From positions 84,055,624-84,119,623 of the forward strand of contig NC_084478.1 in the NCBI RefSeq assembly GCF_027409185.1: a stretch of 64,000 nt of DNA. Direction: 5' to 3'. The stretch comes from Cynocephalus volans (taxonomy: Eukaryota; Chordata; Mammalia; Dermoptera; Cynocephalidae). Shown here in pieces: positions 22,301 to 31,570 of this stretch. The notes beneath the pieces were generated by a model that made no database searches, was not told where the DNA came from, and was given only the letters and a program-made list of their open reading frames with translations. The stretch's first letter is position 1. Each line of letters begins with the position of its first letter. A program made the position numbers and the translations under genes.

Positions 22301-23105
22301 AAATGTTGAGTTAATCCAGTAATTATTGAGATTTCCCCCTTTGGGAATAGAAAATAATCTGTTTAGTTCTAATCATGTACATTAGAATATTATACTATTC
22401 TTTGACGTTATAACTGAAAAAATCCTATTCTGTGACAGCTTTGCTATGGCTTTTTAATTTGACTGGGGTCCCAGCTAGTCCTAATTCCTTTTCCCTGCCT
22501 CTCCCCCTCCGTAAAAGCTAGAATTGTACCTTCTAAAAAGCTAGCTTGCTCTGACACACCAAAGAAGTTTTTGTACTTGTTTCACAGAGTTCCAGCTGGA
22601 AAACTGCGATCTTATATGCAGTCCTCTTTTTAGAAAGAACTATATTCATTCTATTCCAGCCACTTTTAAAATAAAACAAAAGAAGAAAGACTCTTCAGGG
22701 GAAAAGTTGTTTTAACTGAATAACTATATTTTTCAAATCTTGAATATAAAACAATTTGATTCTAAGAATGTATTAGTGAGAGGGAAGGGGCGTAGTCTGA
22801 CTACCCTCAAGGCTTTTTGGATATCAGACATTATGTAAACAAAGAGATTAGCCAAGTTTGACTAGGTATCCAAAGGTCATTGCTGTCTGGCCTCTGTCAG
22901 TATTAGACCTAGCGATAATGACTATAAAATTCCTGAATACTGACTAGTGTTACCAAAAAATCTTGCCATAACAACAATTTTTCTTTTATTTTCTGAAGGT
23001 GCCAAATCAATCATTCAAGAGTTTCCAGAGATCACAATTTTAACTACTGAAGTTCATCCTGTTGCACCTACACATTTTGGACAGAAATACTTTGGAACAG
23101 ACTAA
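13294..23105 (+). CDS. UPRT: UPRT, uracil phosphoribosyltransferase homolog (exons 2-7, 5' partial)
   Basis: Six exons join in frame to 180 codons plus a stop: 13294-13336, 16047-16116, 17181-17243, 20011-20172, 20867-20965, 22999-23105. Every intron starts GT and ends AG, and the codon phases across each junction agree. Recognisable segments are RGDFMFSADRL, LVVEEGLNQLPYKECMVTTP, EQGLRDCCRSIRIGKILIQ, LMYPILSTGNTVIEAVKVLI and the terminus HFGQKYFGTD. The family is type I phosphoribosyltransferase; active members make UMP from uracil and PRPP in pyrimidine salvage. PILSTGNT corresponds to the PRPP-binding loop. Active enzymes have a GLGDxGDR-type uracil loop near the C-terminus, while here the matching stretch is APTHFGQKYFGTD, as in other mammals, so uracil salvage activity is doubtful. 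The human protein is 309 residues, so about 129 N-terminal residues (exon 1) lie upstream of this window. No stop or frameshift is seen, so the gene looks intact. Confidence 0.95.
13337..16046 (+). other. UPRT intron 2
   Basis: Starts GTAGGT and ends CTCTAG. Mostly single copy. At 14020-14150 phrases such as CAGGCACTGTACAAGGCTG and GGGGAGTTTACAGTCTA match the same ancient mammalian repeat seen at 47881-48560. A 14-bp unit (TTTCTAGTACACTA) is duplicated at about 14822-14850. The minus-strand frames 15189-15473 and 15380-15571 are unrecognised. Confidence 0.6.
16047..16116 (+). CDS. UPRT: UPRT coding exon 3
   Basis: This 70-nt exon reads IRLVVEEGLNQLPYKECMVT through TPT, plus one G of a split glycine codon. 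The acceptor is GACTCTCTAG and the donor GTAACC. It is part of the N-terminal half of the phosphoribosyltransferase fold. Confidence 0.93.
16117..17180 (+). other. UPRT intron 3
   Basis: Starts GTAACC and ends CCCAACAG. Contains an A12 tract near 16480 and no repeat family I can name. Confidence 0.6.
17181..17243 (+). CDS. UPRT: UPRT coding exon 4
   Basis: This 63-nt exon reads (G)YKYEGVKFEKGNCGVSIMRS plus one base of the next glycine. The acceptor is TTTCCCAACAG and the donor GTAGGT. A longer open reading frame runs through the donor into the intron; the family match stops at the GT. Confidence 0.93.
17854..18443 (+). mobile_element. 5'-inverted (twin-primed) L1 insertion
   Basis: 17854-17993 is L1 ORF2 in antisense and 17994-18443 continues in sense to the 3'UTR and an AAAC-rich tail. 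The two parts are adjacent in the parent element: the antisense part ends at the reverse of GGAAATCATC and the sense part resumes at AAGTCGAAGG, exactly as in the uninverted order seen at 57750-57770. The duplication AACTCGTACCTG flanks it (17842-17853 and 18444-18455). About a dozen bases are missing in the inverted part (AACCTCCATAGAGGCTG). This is the classic product of twin priming. Confidence 0.93.
18487..18510. repeat. Poly-T tract
   Basis: An uninterrupted run of T, a short distance right of the inverted L1; a second, T9 run lies near 18551. The flanking sequence (GCGCAAGTGGTGGAAGCC) matches no repeat I know. Confidence 0.6.
18869..19168 (+). mobile_element. Unassigned GC-rich retroposon with poly-A and target-site duplication
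   Basis: A 300-bp insert bounded by AATAGTCATTTGTT on both sides (18855-18868, 19169-19182). It starts TGAGCTGGGGTGGTGAAGGG, has two related units of about 100 bp (GGGCTGAGGGCATCAGCCAC near 18887; GGGCTGAGCGCCTCAGCTAC near 18980), then a C/T-rich run (CCTCCCCCTCCCCCCCC), then an A/T-rich tail with AATAAATAAA. Tail and duplication show L1-type retrotransposition. There are no tRNA A/B boxes and no match to the L1 copies in this window. It could be a composite VNTR-like SINE or a processed RNA copy. The plus frame 18953-19159 lies inside it and is probably incidental. Confidence 0.75.
20011..20172 (+). CDS. UPRT: UPRT coding exon 5
   Basis: This 162-nt exon is the largest in the window. It reads from (G)EAMEQGLRDCCRSIRIGKIL to LLMYPIL plus one base of serine. 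The acceptor is TTCCTTCTTCAAG and the donor GTGAGT. It carries the conserved RIGKILIQ segment and the residues just before the PRPP loop. Confidence 0.95.
20173..20866 (+). other. UPRT intron 5
   Basis: Starts GTGAGT and ends TTTCAG, 694 bp, the shortest intron here. No repeat recognised apart from a T11 run. Confidence 0.6.
20867..20965 (+). CDS. UPRT: UPRT coding exon 6 (PRPP-binding loop)
   Basis: This 99-nt exon reads (S)TGNTVIEAVKVLIEHGVQPS onward to LFSTPH plus one base of glycine. The acceptor is TTTGATTTCAG and the donor GTGAGT. STGNT aligns with the PRPP loop of phosphoribosyltransferases (family knowledge). Confidence 0.95.
20966..22998 (+). other. UPRT intron 6
   Basis: Starts GTGAGT and ends CTGAAG. 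It contains an old L1-type 3' fragment (about 21510-22060); the rest is single copy. Confidence 0.6.
21510..22060 (+). mobile_element. Ancient L1-type 3' end (L1M/L1ME-like)
   Basis: Phrases such as AGGATGTTCATTAAGAGTTA, GGAAATGGTTAAACAAATAA and GGATGGTGGGATTTTAAGTG, in this order, are typical of an old mammalian LINE 3' end. The same string of phrases occurs at 46815-47110 and 47310-47830. The subfamily name is uncertain. Confidence 0.55.
22999..23105 (+). CDS. UPRT: UPRT terminal coding exon 7
   Basis: This 107-nt coding part reads (G)AKSIIQEFPEITILTTEVHP then VAPTHFGQKYFGTD and TAA at 23103-23105. The acceptor is TTTTCTGAAG. Active UPRTs have a GLGDxGDR-type uracil loop next to the final FGT. 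Here only HFGQKYFGTD is present, the shortened form known in mammals. Confidence 0.95.
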
Positions 23106-23220
23106 GTTACTGAAGGAAAATGAATTATCTTGTGTAATATTACAATTATATTTTGAGTTTTTACTTGTTTTACTAATTTGATTGAGGAATGGCAGAGAAA
23201 AATACGTTAGAGTTGCTTTT

Positions 23221-23353
23221 TTTTTTTTTTTGTCTTTTTCGTGACCGGCACTCAGCCAGTGAGTGCAGCGGCCATTCCTATATAGGATCCGAACCCGTGG
23301 CGGGAGCGTCGCCGCGCTCCCAGCGCCGCACTCTCCCGGGTGCGCCACGGCCC
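23221..23353 (-). mobile_element. tRNA-derived t-SINE, short form, in UPRT 3' region
   Basis: On the minus strand: tRNA-like head with B box GGTTCGGATCC, then CTATATAGGAATGGCC, CACTGGCTGAGTGCCGGTCAC and an A-tail. It is flanked by CGTTAGAGTTGCTTTT on both sides (23205-23220 and 23354-23369). It lacks the 3' segment GCGGTGTGG...CTTACC present in the copy at 25899. It resembles the dermopteran CYN SINE class (from memory). Confidence 0.9.
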
Positions 23354-23592
23354 CGTTAGAGTTGCTTTTTAGTTTTGGAAGTGGGTATAGAAAAAAGGAA
23401 ATATCTGAAGTTTATTTATTTTATTTGATTGTTTATTGACTGTTGGTACTAAATTCAACAATGAAGCACACATAACTCTTAGAAAAGATGGAAATTTTAA
23501 TAATATGCTAATGAAAATTGCTGAACCCTCAGTGCATTGAAATTGTTCCCTAACTTGTGAACCTCTTAGTTTGGAGATTGCTTGAAGTCACA

Positions 23593-23598
23593 AATAAA
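23593..23598 (+). promoter_or_regulatory. UPRT: Candidate UPRT polyadenylation signal AATAAA
   Basis: AATAAA in the context CACAAATAAAACCC, followed within 50 bases by T/G-rich sequence (TTCTTTGTCC). It is the first canonical hexamer after the stop codon apart from SINE sequence. Confidence 0.5.
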
Positions 23599-24362
23599 AC
23601 CCAAATGAGACTCAGTTCTTTGTCCCGCTGTAGTTTGCATTTTGTTTAGTTTGCTTTTAGCTCTAGGGAGGTTTCATGTATGTGGCTATTGTCACCTTCC
23701 TCTACTCTTTACTTCCTGCTACTGTATATTCTGGTAACTTGGAGAGGAAGAAAAAAGAATGCCTCCTGAAATTTTACATTTCCATTAATATCCTCACTAA
23801 ATTGGCAGATCCAGGATGTATGGTTAACTCTGCAGTCAGGCCATTATGTTCTTTATGGCTTATCTCCCAAACTGTGCATTGTTGTAGGTGCCTTGTCAAG
23901 CTGTGATGCAGTGAAGAAGATGGCAGAACATTTTCAGTAACTGGAACTGTAACTTTAATTTACATAGACTGAACCAGGGATGTCCAGAAGCTAACAAGGG
24001 AGAGTGCTAAGTACTGTTAATGTCATCAATCCTCAAGAAAGGAATTGGTGGTGGTTTTTCTGAGTTGTGGTGGAAAGAGTGGTTTCTTGCCAGATTTCAT
24101 GGCCAATAAGTAAATGAAAATGCTTCATTTTTAATTTAGATGTTTCTACTATAAGCCTTTGATTCAGAAATTAGTTATTTTGCATGTTTAATGGAAAAAA
24201 AATACCATAATTAAAAAAAATCCATAAGGTTTACACGTGTTCATATTTAGGCTTCTGAAAGGGAGAGAAACCATTTTAGAAATCAGTGTTTGTGTTCAGA
24301 AATCTGTAAAACCATGATCTCATTTTATATTGATATTAAAACATTTTAACAGTGGTGGCTGG

Positions 24363-24509
24363 GGCCGAGCCCGTGGCGCACTTGGTAGAGTGCTGCGCTG
24401 GGAGCACAGCAACGCTCCCGCCGCGGGTTCGGATCCTATATAGGACTGACCGGTGCACTCACTGGCTGAGTGCCGGTCACGAAAAAAAAAAAAAAAAAAG
24501 AAAAAAAAA
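24363..24509 (+). mobile_element. tRNA-derived t-SINE, short form
   Basis: Head GGCCGAGCCCGTGGCGCACT (A-box region), B box GGTTCGGATCC, then CTATATAGGACTGACC, GCTGAGTGCCGGTCAC and an A-rich tail. The target duplication AACAGTGGTGGCTGG occurs at 24348-24362 and 24510-24524. It is in the same deletion class as the copy at 23221. Confidence 0.93.
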
Positions 24510-24524
24510 AACAGTGGTGGCTGG

Positions 24525-25631
24525 CTGATTACTTGATTAATTATGTTCTAATGGCCCCATCAGCAGCTGATGTGGGCCTCTGTTCAAAAGCAAAGAGCTG
24601 AAGAAAGTGTCTTAGAAAGAACTAAAGCTGATGAAAGTCAGCAAAAATAGGGGGAGAGGAAGAAATCTGGTGTAGAATGGACTATACTTTCCCTTTGAAG
24701 CCTAGAATACCAGAAGAACTTTACTATATTTTTCCCTTTATTTTTGAAGACTATTGTAGAATAAGCTGCGATTAATACTGTAGATAGATTACCCATATTA
24801 CTGTTCTTCCATGGTAACTGTTGCTTTCAAGTTCTTATTTAAATTCTTAGCTATGCTTATCAATTAAGTATTTTGATACAATGGTTTTTTTTTTTTTTTT
24901 TTTAACTTCTGATTAGCAGAAGCTGTAACTGAAGCCCATTAAAGCCAAAATCTTTATCTCCCTGTCCTAGGGAAAATGTGAGCCAGCAAATTTAGATAGA
25001 GACCAGATCTGCTTGAGATTGATGTACTGAATTAATTGGAAAGATGATGCCTACCAGTATAGGAGTCAGTGCTTCTGAATTAGTGCAGAGTCAGTGCTTC
25101 TGAATTAGTGCTTGTGTTAGGTGTACAATATTTTGTTTGAAGTGACTTTCCAGAACACCAGTAAATTCATATTCAAATGTAGGCATAAAACCATATTTCA
25201 AGCAGATTATTTTTATATCATCAGCCATTTAGATTTAACATCTCTGTTCCTTTTCATCAGTGAACATGATTGGGAGTTAACTATATTCGGTTCCCACACA
25301 GACGGCCTAGCATAAACAGTAGGAATTATTCATTGGGGTCATATCCCCTGCTGATGTTTATCCTGTACCCCCCAACAGATCTCAATAAAAATTGTAAGTA
25401 TTTCTTTTGAAATTTTGGTCTTTTTAGCAAATGAGGGATTATTTGTAGGGTTAATCACTTGCAGAACTCTTTCGTCCTGGGACATTTTCTAAATTTTCTA
25501 AAGTTGTCACAAGATTAACAGACTATTCAAAACAAGGTCGTTTTTAAATGACATTAACTTCAGAGTGGTATAAACTGTGTAGACTTCTTATAGAAGAAAA
25601 TCTCTAGCACAATAAAATTGACCCTCAAATA
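24525..25631. other. Intergenic, single copy
   Basis: No gene seen. It holds a T-run at about 24884-24903 and a perfect 25-bp-period tandem duplication of GAGTCAGTGCTTCTGAATTA at 25063 and 25088. A late AATAAA lies near 25384. Confidence 0.5.
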
Positions 25632-25808
25632 ATATACAGCAGTAGTTCTCAAAACTTGAATGTGCATCAGAATAATGGAGGGCCACAGATTGCTGGGCTG
25701 TGTACCCCTAGACTTTCTGATTTGGTAGGTCTGGGTTAGGGCCCAAGGATTTGTGTTTCTAACAAGTTCCCAGATGATGCTGATGTTACTGGTCTGGGGA
25801 CCACATTT
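25632..25808 (+). mobile_element. MER5A-type hAT-Charlie DNA transposon
   Basis: Begins CAGTAGTTCTCAAAACTTGA and contains ACAGATTGCTGGGCTG, TTTCTGATTTGGTAGGTCTG and CTAACAAGTTCCCAGATGAT, ending GGGGACCACATTTTGA. This is the standard MER5A consensus order. The last terminal bases are lost where the L1 begins. Confidence 0.88.
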
Positions 25809-27755
25809 TGATTTCAGACATTTCTTCTTTTGTAATATAAGCATTTAATGATATAAATTTTCCTATATATATTGATTTAGCTGTACCTCACAAATTTTTT
25901 TGTTTTGTTTTGTTTTGTGACCGGTAAGGGATGCGTAACCCTTGGCTTGGTGTCATCCACACCGCGCCCAGCCAGTGAGCGCACCGGCCATCCCTATATA
26001 GGATCCAAACCCGTGGCCTCGGCGCTCCCAGGGCTGCACTCTCCCAAGTGAGCCACAGGGTCGGCCCGTACCTCACAAATTTTGATATGTTGTGTTTTCA
26101 TTTTCATTCATTTCAAAGCACTTTCCCATTTCCTTTTTTATTTCTTCTTTGACCTAGGGTTATTTAGAAGTATGTCATTTGATTTCCAAATATTTATAAG
26201 ATTTTACAGATTTCTTTCTGCTATTTCTTCCAAATTTAATTCCATTGTGGTTAGAGAATATATTTTATATGATTTGAATCCTTTAGTTTTTTTTATTCTG
26301 GTCCTGTTCTGTGAGAAAGGATCCTTTTAAAATTATTGGGATTTGTTTTATGGCCCAGAATATAGTCTCTCATGGTAAATCTTCTGTGTGTGCTTGAAAA
26401 GTATGCATATCCTACTGTTTTTGGGTGGAGTGTTCTATAGATGTCACTTAGGTTAAGTTGGTTGATAGTGCTGTTCAAGTCTTCTATTTCGTTGCTGATT
26501 TTCTGTCTACTTGTTCTATGGGAGATGGGTGTTGAAATCTCAGACTAAAATTTTGGATTTGTCTGTTTCTCCTTTCAGTTCTATCAGTTTTTGCTTCATG
26601 TATTTTGAAGCTCTGTTGTTAGGTACATAAACTTTAAGGATTGTTATGTCCTCTTGATGGATTGACCCTTTATCATTATGAAACATCCCCTAGTAATCTA
26701 TTAATATTCTTTGTTCTGAAATCTGCTTTGGCTGATGTTAATATAAATATTCCAGCTTTCTTTTGAATAGTATTTATGTGGCATATCTTTTCCCATTCTT
26801 TTACTTTAAACCTATTTTTGTTTTTATATTTAATATGAGTTTCTTGTAGGTAGCCTACAAGTCAGGTCTTGCTTTTTATCCAATTTGACAGTCTCAGCCT
26901 TTTAATTGGGATGTTTAGACCATTTTCATTTAATGTGATTATTGATATGATTAGTTCTAAATATACCATCTTGCTATTTGCTTTCTATTTGTTCTTTGTT
27001 CACTTTTTTTCTCTCTTTCTGCCTTCTTTTGGATTAATTGGGTATTATTTATGATTCCATTTTATCTCTTGATGGCTTATTTATGCTTTGTTCTTTTAGT
27101 GGTTCTTTTAGAGTTTATAATATACATCTTTATCACAGTCCATTTTAAGTATGATATAAGAACTTAAACAATGTACTTCTATTCCCCCTTCCCCAGCCTT
27201 TCTGTGATTATCGTCATACCTTTTCTACACATGTTAAACCTCATAATATATTGTTATTATTTTTTGCTTTCAACAGTTATCTTTCAAAGAGATATAAAAA
27301 ATAAGTAAAAAGGGCCATTTTTATTTACCCATATATTTAACATTTTTGGTGCTTTCTATTTCTTTGTGTAGATCCAGATTTCCATCAGGTATTATTTTCC
27401 TTCTACCTGAAGGACTTCCTTTCTATTTCTTGTAAGGCAGATCTCCCAGTAATGGATTATTTCAGCTTTTGTATGTCTGAAAAAGTGTTTATTTCACCTA
27501 CACTTTTGAAAGACATTTCACTGTTATTAGATTCTAGGTTGACAGCTTTTTCCCCCCAGTACTTTAAAGATGCTGCTTCACTGTCTTTCTTGCATTTCTT
27601 CGATGGAAGTCTGCTGTTATTCTTCCATTTGCATTTAATGTGATGACTGATAAGGTAGGATTTACATCCGTCATTTTGCTATTTGTTTTCTTATGTCTTT
27701 TATCTCCATTGCTGCCTTCTTTTATGTTAATTGTATATTTTCTAGTGTACCTATG
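25809..27755 (-). mobile_element. Old L1, minus strand, with internal segment repeated
   Basis: Antisense L1 ORF2 endonuclease region: the minus frame 26293-26478 (NQLNLSDIYRTLHPKT, DYILGHKTNPN) matches the region of the L1 endonuclease holding IDHILGHK. A t-SINE (25899-26067) interrupts it. The stretch 27612-27755 (ATTTGCATTTAATGTGATGA, TTTTGCTATTTGTTTTC) repeats 26915-27060, so two L1 copies or a duplication are joined here. Confidence 0.8.
25899..26067 (-). mobile_element. tRNA-derived t-SINE, long form with second tRNA-like half
   Basis: On the minus strand it has the usual head and body, but keeps a 3' segment GCGGTGTGGATGACACCAAG then CCAAGGGTTACGCATCCCTT ahead of the tail, which looks like a second tRNA T-arm. 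It lacks the roughly 12-bp internal insertion (GCAGCAACGCTC-like) seen in the other copies. The target duplication GTACCTCACAAATTTT is at 25883-25898 and 26068-26083. Confidence 0.92.
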
Positions 27756-28340
27756 TCAGGAATCCCTAAGACCATCTTCAGAACTCATAGGACCCAGAAG
27801 CCATTACATTCATGGTTATGGTTTATTACAACAAAAGGGAATAGGCACATGGGGCAAAGTCTAGAAGAAACCAGATGTACGCTTCCAAGAGTTTTTTCCC
27901 AGTGGAATTGCACAGGATGCATTTAATTCCTCTGTCTACAAATTGTAGCAACATGTGTGAAGTGTAGTCTACCAGGGAGCTCCCTGGAGCTTAAGATTCC
28001 AGAGTTTTTAATTGGAGTTTGGTCACATAGGCACATAGTGCCTATATGCAATCATTGCAGTTACCAAAACGTACCACCAGAGGGAAAGCACGTGTTCCCT
28101 ATAAATCACATTGTTTACAAAGACTACGTAATTAGCTAAGTGTGGTTCAAAGCTCCAAGTATGCAAAACAATTTTATCAATTAGAGCATTCTAAGACCTC
28201 AATTCTCAGTAGCTGAACAAGGGCTATTCATGAAAACAGACCCTTCTAGGAATGTGCAAAGTTTGAGCAACTCAGACCTGCTGAGTCAATTTTTCCTGTA
28301 AAGTCCACCTCCTGGTCCTCGGCCCAGGCTCACTTAAAGG
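27754..28340 (-). mobile_element. Ancient LTR (class I ERV-like)
   Basis: Begins TGTCAGGAATCCCTAAGACC on the + strand, with GGTTTATTACAACAAAAGGG (a minus-strand AATAAA-like site) and CACATGGGGCAAAGTCTAGA, a pattern I know from old primate/placental LTRs whose consensus starts TGTCAGGAACCCTGAGGACC. Minus orientation is inferred from the poly-A signal. The exact family name is uncertain, and the right end is approximate. Confidence 0.65.
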
Positions 28341-31300
28341 AAAACTTTTGTATTTTTCTGAGTGCCTACATTTAGTATAGCATTTATTTAACAGATGTAG
28401 TAACATTAGCATTAGTATGTCCAACATTTGGAGGAGCTGGTTCAAGATAGGGATAGACTTGAAGAAGCATTTAATCTATCTGCTAAAGCCATTATATACA
28501 TCATAATTTTGTATTAATTTGATTGTTTCTTCCCTTGGTCTACCATTATTTGTACTTTAAAATAAACTTATGTAGAACTATTTAGCATATTAATTAACTG
28601 ATGCTGAACTAGACCTAATTCCTCCTAAAGCCAATCATTTTCCATTGATGTCACATCCTGAGGAGGCTTTAATTAAATTTCCCAATATATATAATTATCA
28701 ATATCTGTATTACAGGACTTATTTACATAAGGTAATTCAATCTTACCAGCAGTGCTAATGTTATACCATATCACACAATGGTTATAGTAGAGTTCCTTTT
28801 CATTCCATGAAACAGTAAAAGTTAGAGAGCTATTTATTAAACCTTCCCAACATAATTGGCCCTTGACCACATGCCAGATGTTCTTCTGGACAGGTGTTGT
28901 CACAATTGACCAGGATTTGGTTGTTTCCAGGTTATAAGTTAGATGGTGTATTAATTTGCTCAGGCTGTCATAACAATATACTACAGACTAGGTGGCTTTA
29001 AAAACAGAAACTTATTTTCTCACAGTTCTGGAGTCTAGAAGTCCAAGATCCAGGTGCTGGCAAGTTTGGTTTCTTCTGAGGCCTCTCTCTTTGACTTGCA
29101 GATGACCGCCATGTCTTCACATTGTCTTTCCTCTGTGCATGTGCCCCTGGTGTCTCTTTGTATGTTCAAATTTTCTCTTCTTATAAGGAGACCAGTCAGA
29201 TTGGATTAGAGTCCACTCTAACAACTTTATTTTAACTAATTCCATTCTTTAAAAACCCTATCTCCAAATATTTATTCTGAGGTACTGGAGGTTATGGCTT
29301 CAACATACGAATTTTGGAGGGACACAATTCAGCCCATAACATATGGGGACAAAACTTGTCAATTTCTCTCAATTCACGTGATTTTACTGAGACTGTTTCT
29401 TTTGTGTGCTGTTATGTAGCAGGGACTATCTCTTTCTTATGGCAAGTGTAAGGGTGTAATTCAGAATGGTTCCTATTCCTGCTAACCACACTACAGGGTA
29501 CAACTTGTTTTGATTCATTCTTGGGGTGAGGGCAGACAGAGTACATCAATGTAAATTACTCCTGCCCCCAGGGAACTTATAAGTTTGGAGATCCATAAGG
29601 TTTCCAGAAGTGTTGATGAAGGGTCATTGCCCCATTGCTACATCAGGCTTCATCTGTTTTAAAATAGTCAAGAGTTTGAAAAGGTCCTGCTGTCTTCATG
29701 GATGACTGCAGGGCACTAAATAACATTTGTCCCCATGGAGGTGCTGAGAGTCTAGCTGCATCCCTAGTATGTGAAAAGGGGACAGATTAACCAGGACCAG
29801 GGTATCTCCCAATTGTTTTTCTTAAAGACTCTATTGCCAGGAAGCAAAGCACACACAAAAACAATACCTAAACTAACAGAGTTCTGGCTTTAATGTATTC
29901 AGAAATCACAGAACACAAGTAGGCTACAACTTTCCAAATCCCCTCAAAAATCCTTTGTGAGAGCAGAGATGGTTTGTCAAATCTATACTCTTTAATACAT
30001 TTATTCTTTTGTTTGATCAAGGGGGGGGGCTGTCTAACTCATTATATTGGAGGAGCTGTATTCATTCCTTTGTGCTTCTTTTTCTTCTTCTAATCTTCAT
30101 TAAAATCAAAAGAAGAGCCAAAAAATTTAAAAAAATAAAAAAGTAAAAAATAGTCAAGAGACCCTGTTGGGTCAGAGTACAAGCCTTTTCCCAGCACTAA
30201 GTCCTAGCATTGCCCAGCATTATTCATTGAATCTGCCTGACCCAGTTTACTAAAACTTCACCATCTTTCCAGGCTGTTTCCCATCTTTTTCCTTTCTTCT
30301 GGAAGAGTATTACTTCTAATTGGCCTATTCTGCTCTGCCTAACACATTTTTTTCTTCTTAGTGCCACTCATTAAAAGAGAATTTGGTTCATCCTTTGATA
30401 CTTAGACTGGCACCTATCTCTCCTGCAGCTTTCTTCCGTCTTGTGGAACAATGTTTAATTCACCAGGCATGTTTTGCCATTGTGTACTAATTGCCTGAGT
30501 GCAATTAGGATGCATGTTTTGTACCCAAAAATGTTGGGTCCTCATATTAAGGTTCTATGGGTAATAATCACACTTAGATATGATTTACTCTGAGTATGCC
30601 ATAAAGGGCTACCCTAGCCTTCCTTGTCACGTGATGGAGTTATTTCTCATAGGAATTTGAGTCCACCATGTGATGCCTACTCCCTTATTTCCACCAGAAT
30701 CCCATTGTTTCAATTTTATTTAATAGCTTTATGCCCACAGAAACAAGGGTGATTTGTATTTATAAACAGCACACTTCAGCAGCACAGGCATGCTGCTGCT
30801 GTATTCTGTTCATAATAGCCAAGAACCTAAGTATTTGGTGATCAAAGTTTACAGTTACCCAGTGATCAGTCTGCCAATTGTATACTGCATGGTTTGATAA
30901 TTCAGCAGGGAGTAATTCCTGGAAGTTTTTTCCCAAATGATATCGTTTATAGTAGGTACAAATTGAAATCTAAGAATCAAAAGTTACTGGTGAATTACTA
31001 CGGTTCTGTTTAGTTATCAACAGTTGATCTTGTTCATCGTAGCACATGACCAGAATGTCTCCCAGCATGATACCACTCCAGTTTTCAATTTTCCATTTGA
31101 CCTTGTCAGGGTCACCAAATGACGGTGTTCTGGTCAAATGTATAGCTTCACCCTCTAGTGTATCTGGTGTAATTGTGTGAAGAGAGAGCATTCTCTTCCT
31201 CTGAGCCTCTTTGAGGAACCAACATAATGTTGGATTTTCGTCATTACACAATCCACTTATTAATTCTTTTACCTTCAGCTACTATGTTTTCTTCTTTGTA

Positions 31301-31570
31301 TTTGTCATTGATTTTAACCTAAACCTTTTCACCTGGAAGGAATATCAGATTCAGTGACAGGGCTGACCCAGATTGTTGCCAGCAGCAATATGAGTCTATC
31401 ATGTGCTTTCTTTCCCTTCAGCCCATTTCTACTTGTATTAGAGTTACACAGATATAAAACTAGTGGGCTGTCTTGGCCACTAGGCAATACTGTTGTAGTC
31501 ATTGTTAATCCTAAGGATGAAAGCATAATCCATCCTAAACAGCCCTTAGAAATTCTGGAATAGCAGTTTA
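28341..31570 (-). pseudogene. Possible degraded retroviral interior, minus strand
   Basis: Between an LTR at 27754-28340 and the L1 at 31840 lies sequence with several minus-strand frames not explained by L1: 28673-28903, 30970-31251 (93 codons) and 31329-31526. Their peptides carry tryptophan- and cysteine-containing segments with N-x-S/T sites, compatible with an envelope-like remnant of the provirus that owned the LTR, but I cannot match them to a family. There are many stops, and an MLT1 LTR splits the region. I saw no polymerase motif. This is an inference from position and composition only. Confidence 0.3.
28947..29341 (+). mobile_element. MLT1-type MaLR LTR
   Basis: Starts TGTATTAATTTGCTCAGGCT, contains TTATTTTCTCACAGTTCTGG and GAAGTCCAAGATCCAGGTGC, then CTCTTCTTATAAGGAGACCA, and ends GGACACAATTCAGCCCATAA then CA. 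This is the MLT1 consensus order. It is flanked by GATGG (28942-28946) and TATGG (29342-29346), a slightly decayed 5-bp duplication. Confidence 0.9.

Larger units (their letters stand above)
23106..23640 (+). other. UPRT: UPRT 3' untranslated region (inferred extent)
   Basis: This is the sequence after the stop codon to just past the first good AATAAA (23593-23598), which is followed by a GT-rich stretch. A t-SINE on the opposite strand (23221-23353) sits 115 bases after the stop, so it would be transcribed in antisense within the mRNA. The real cleavage site is not known; a longer 3'UTR is possible, and another AATAAA lies near 25384. Confidence 0.55.
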
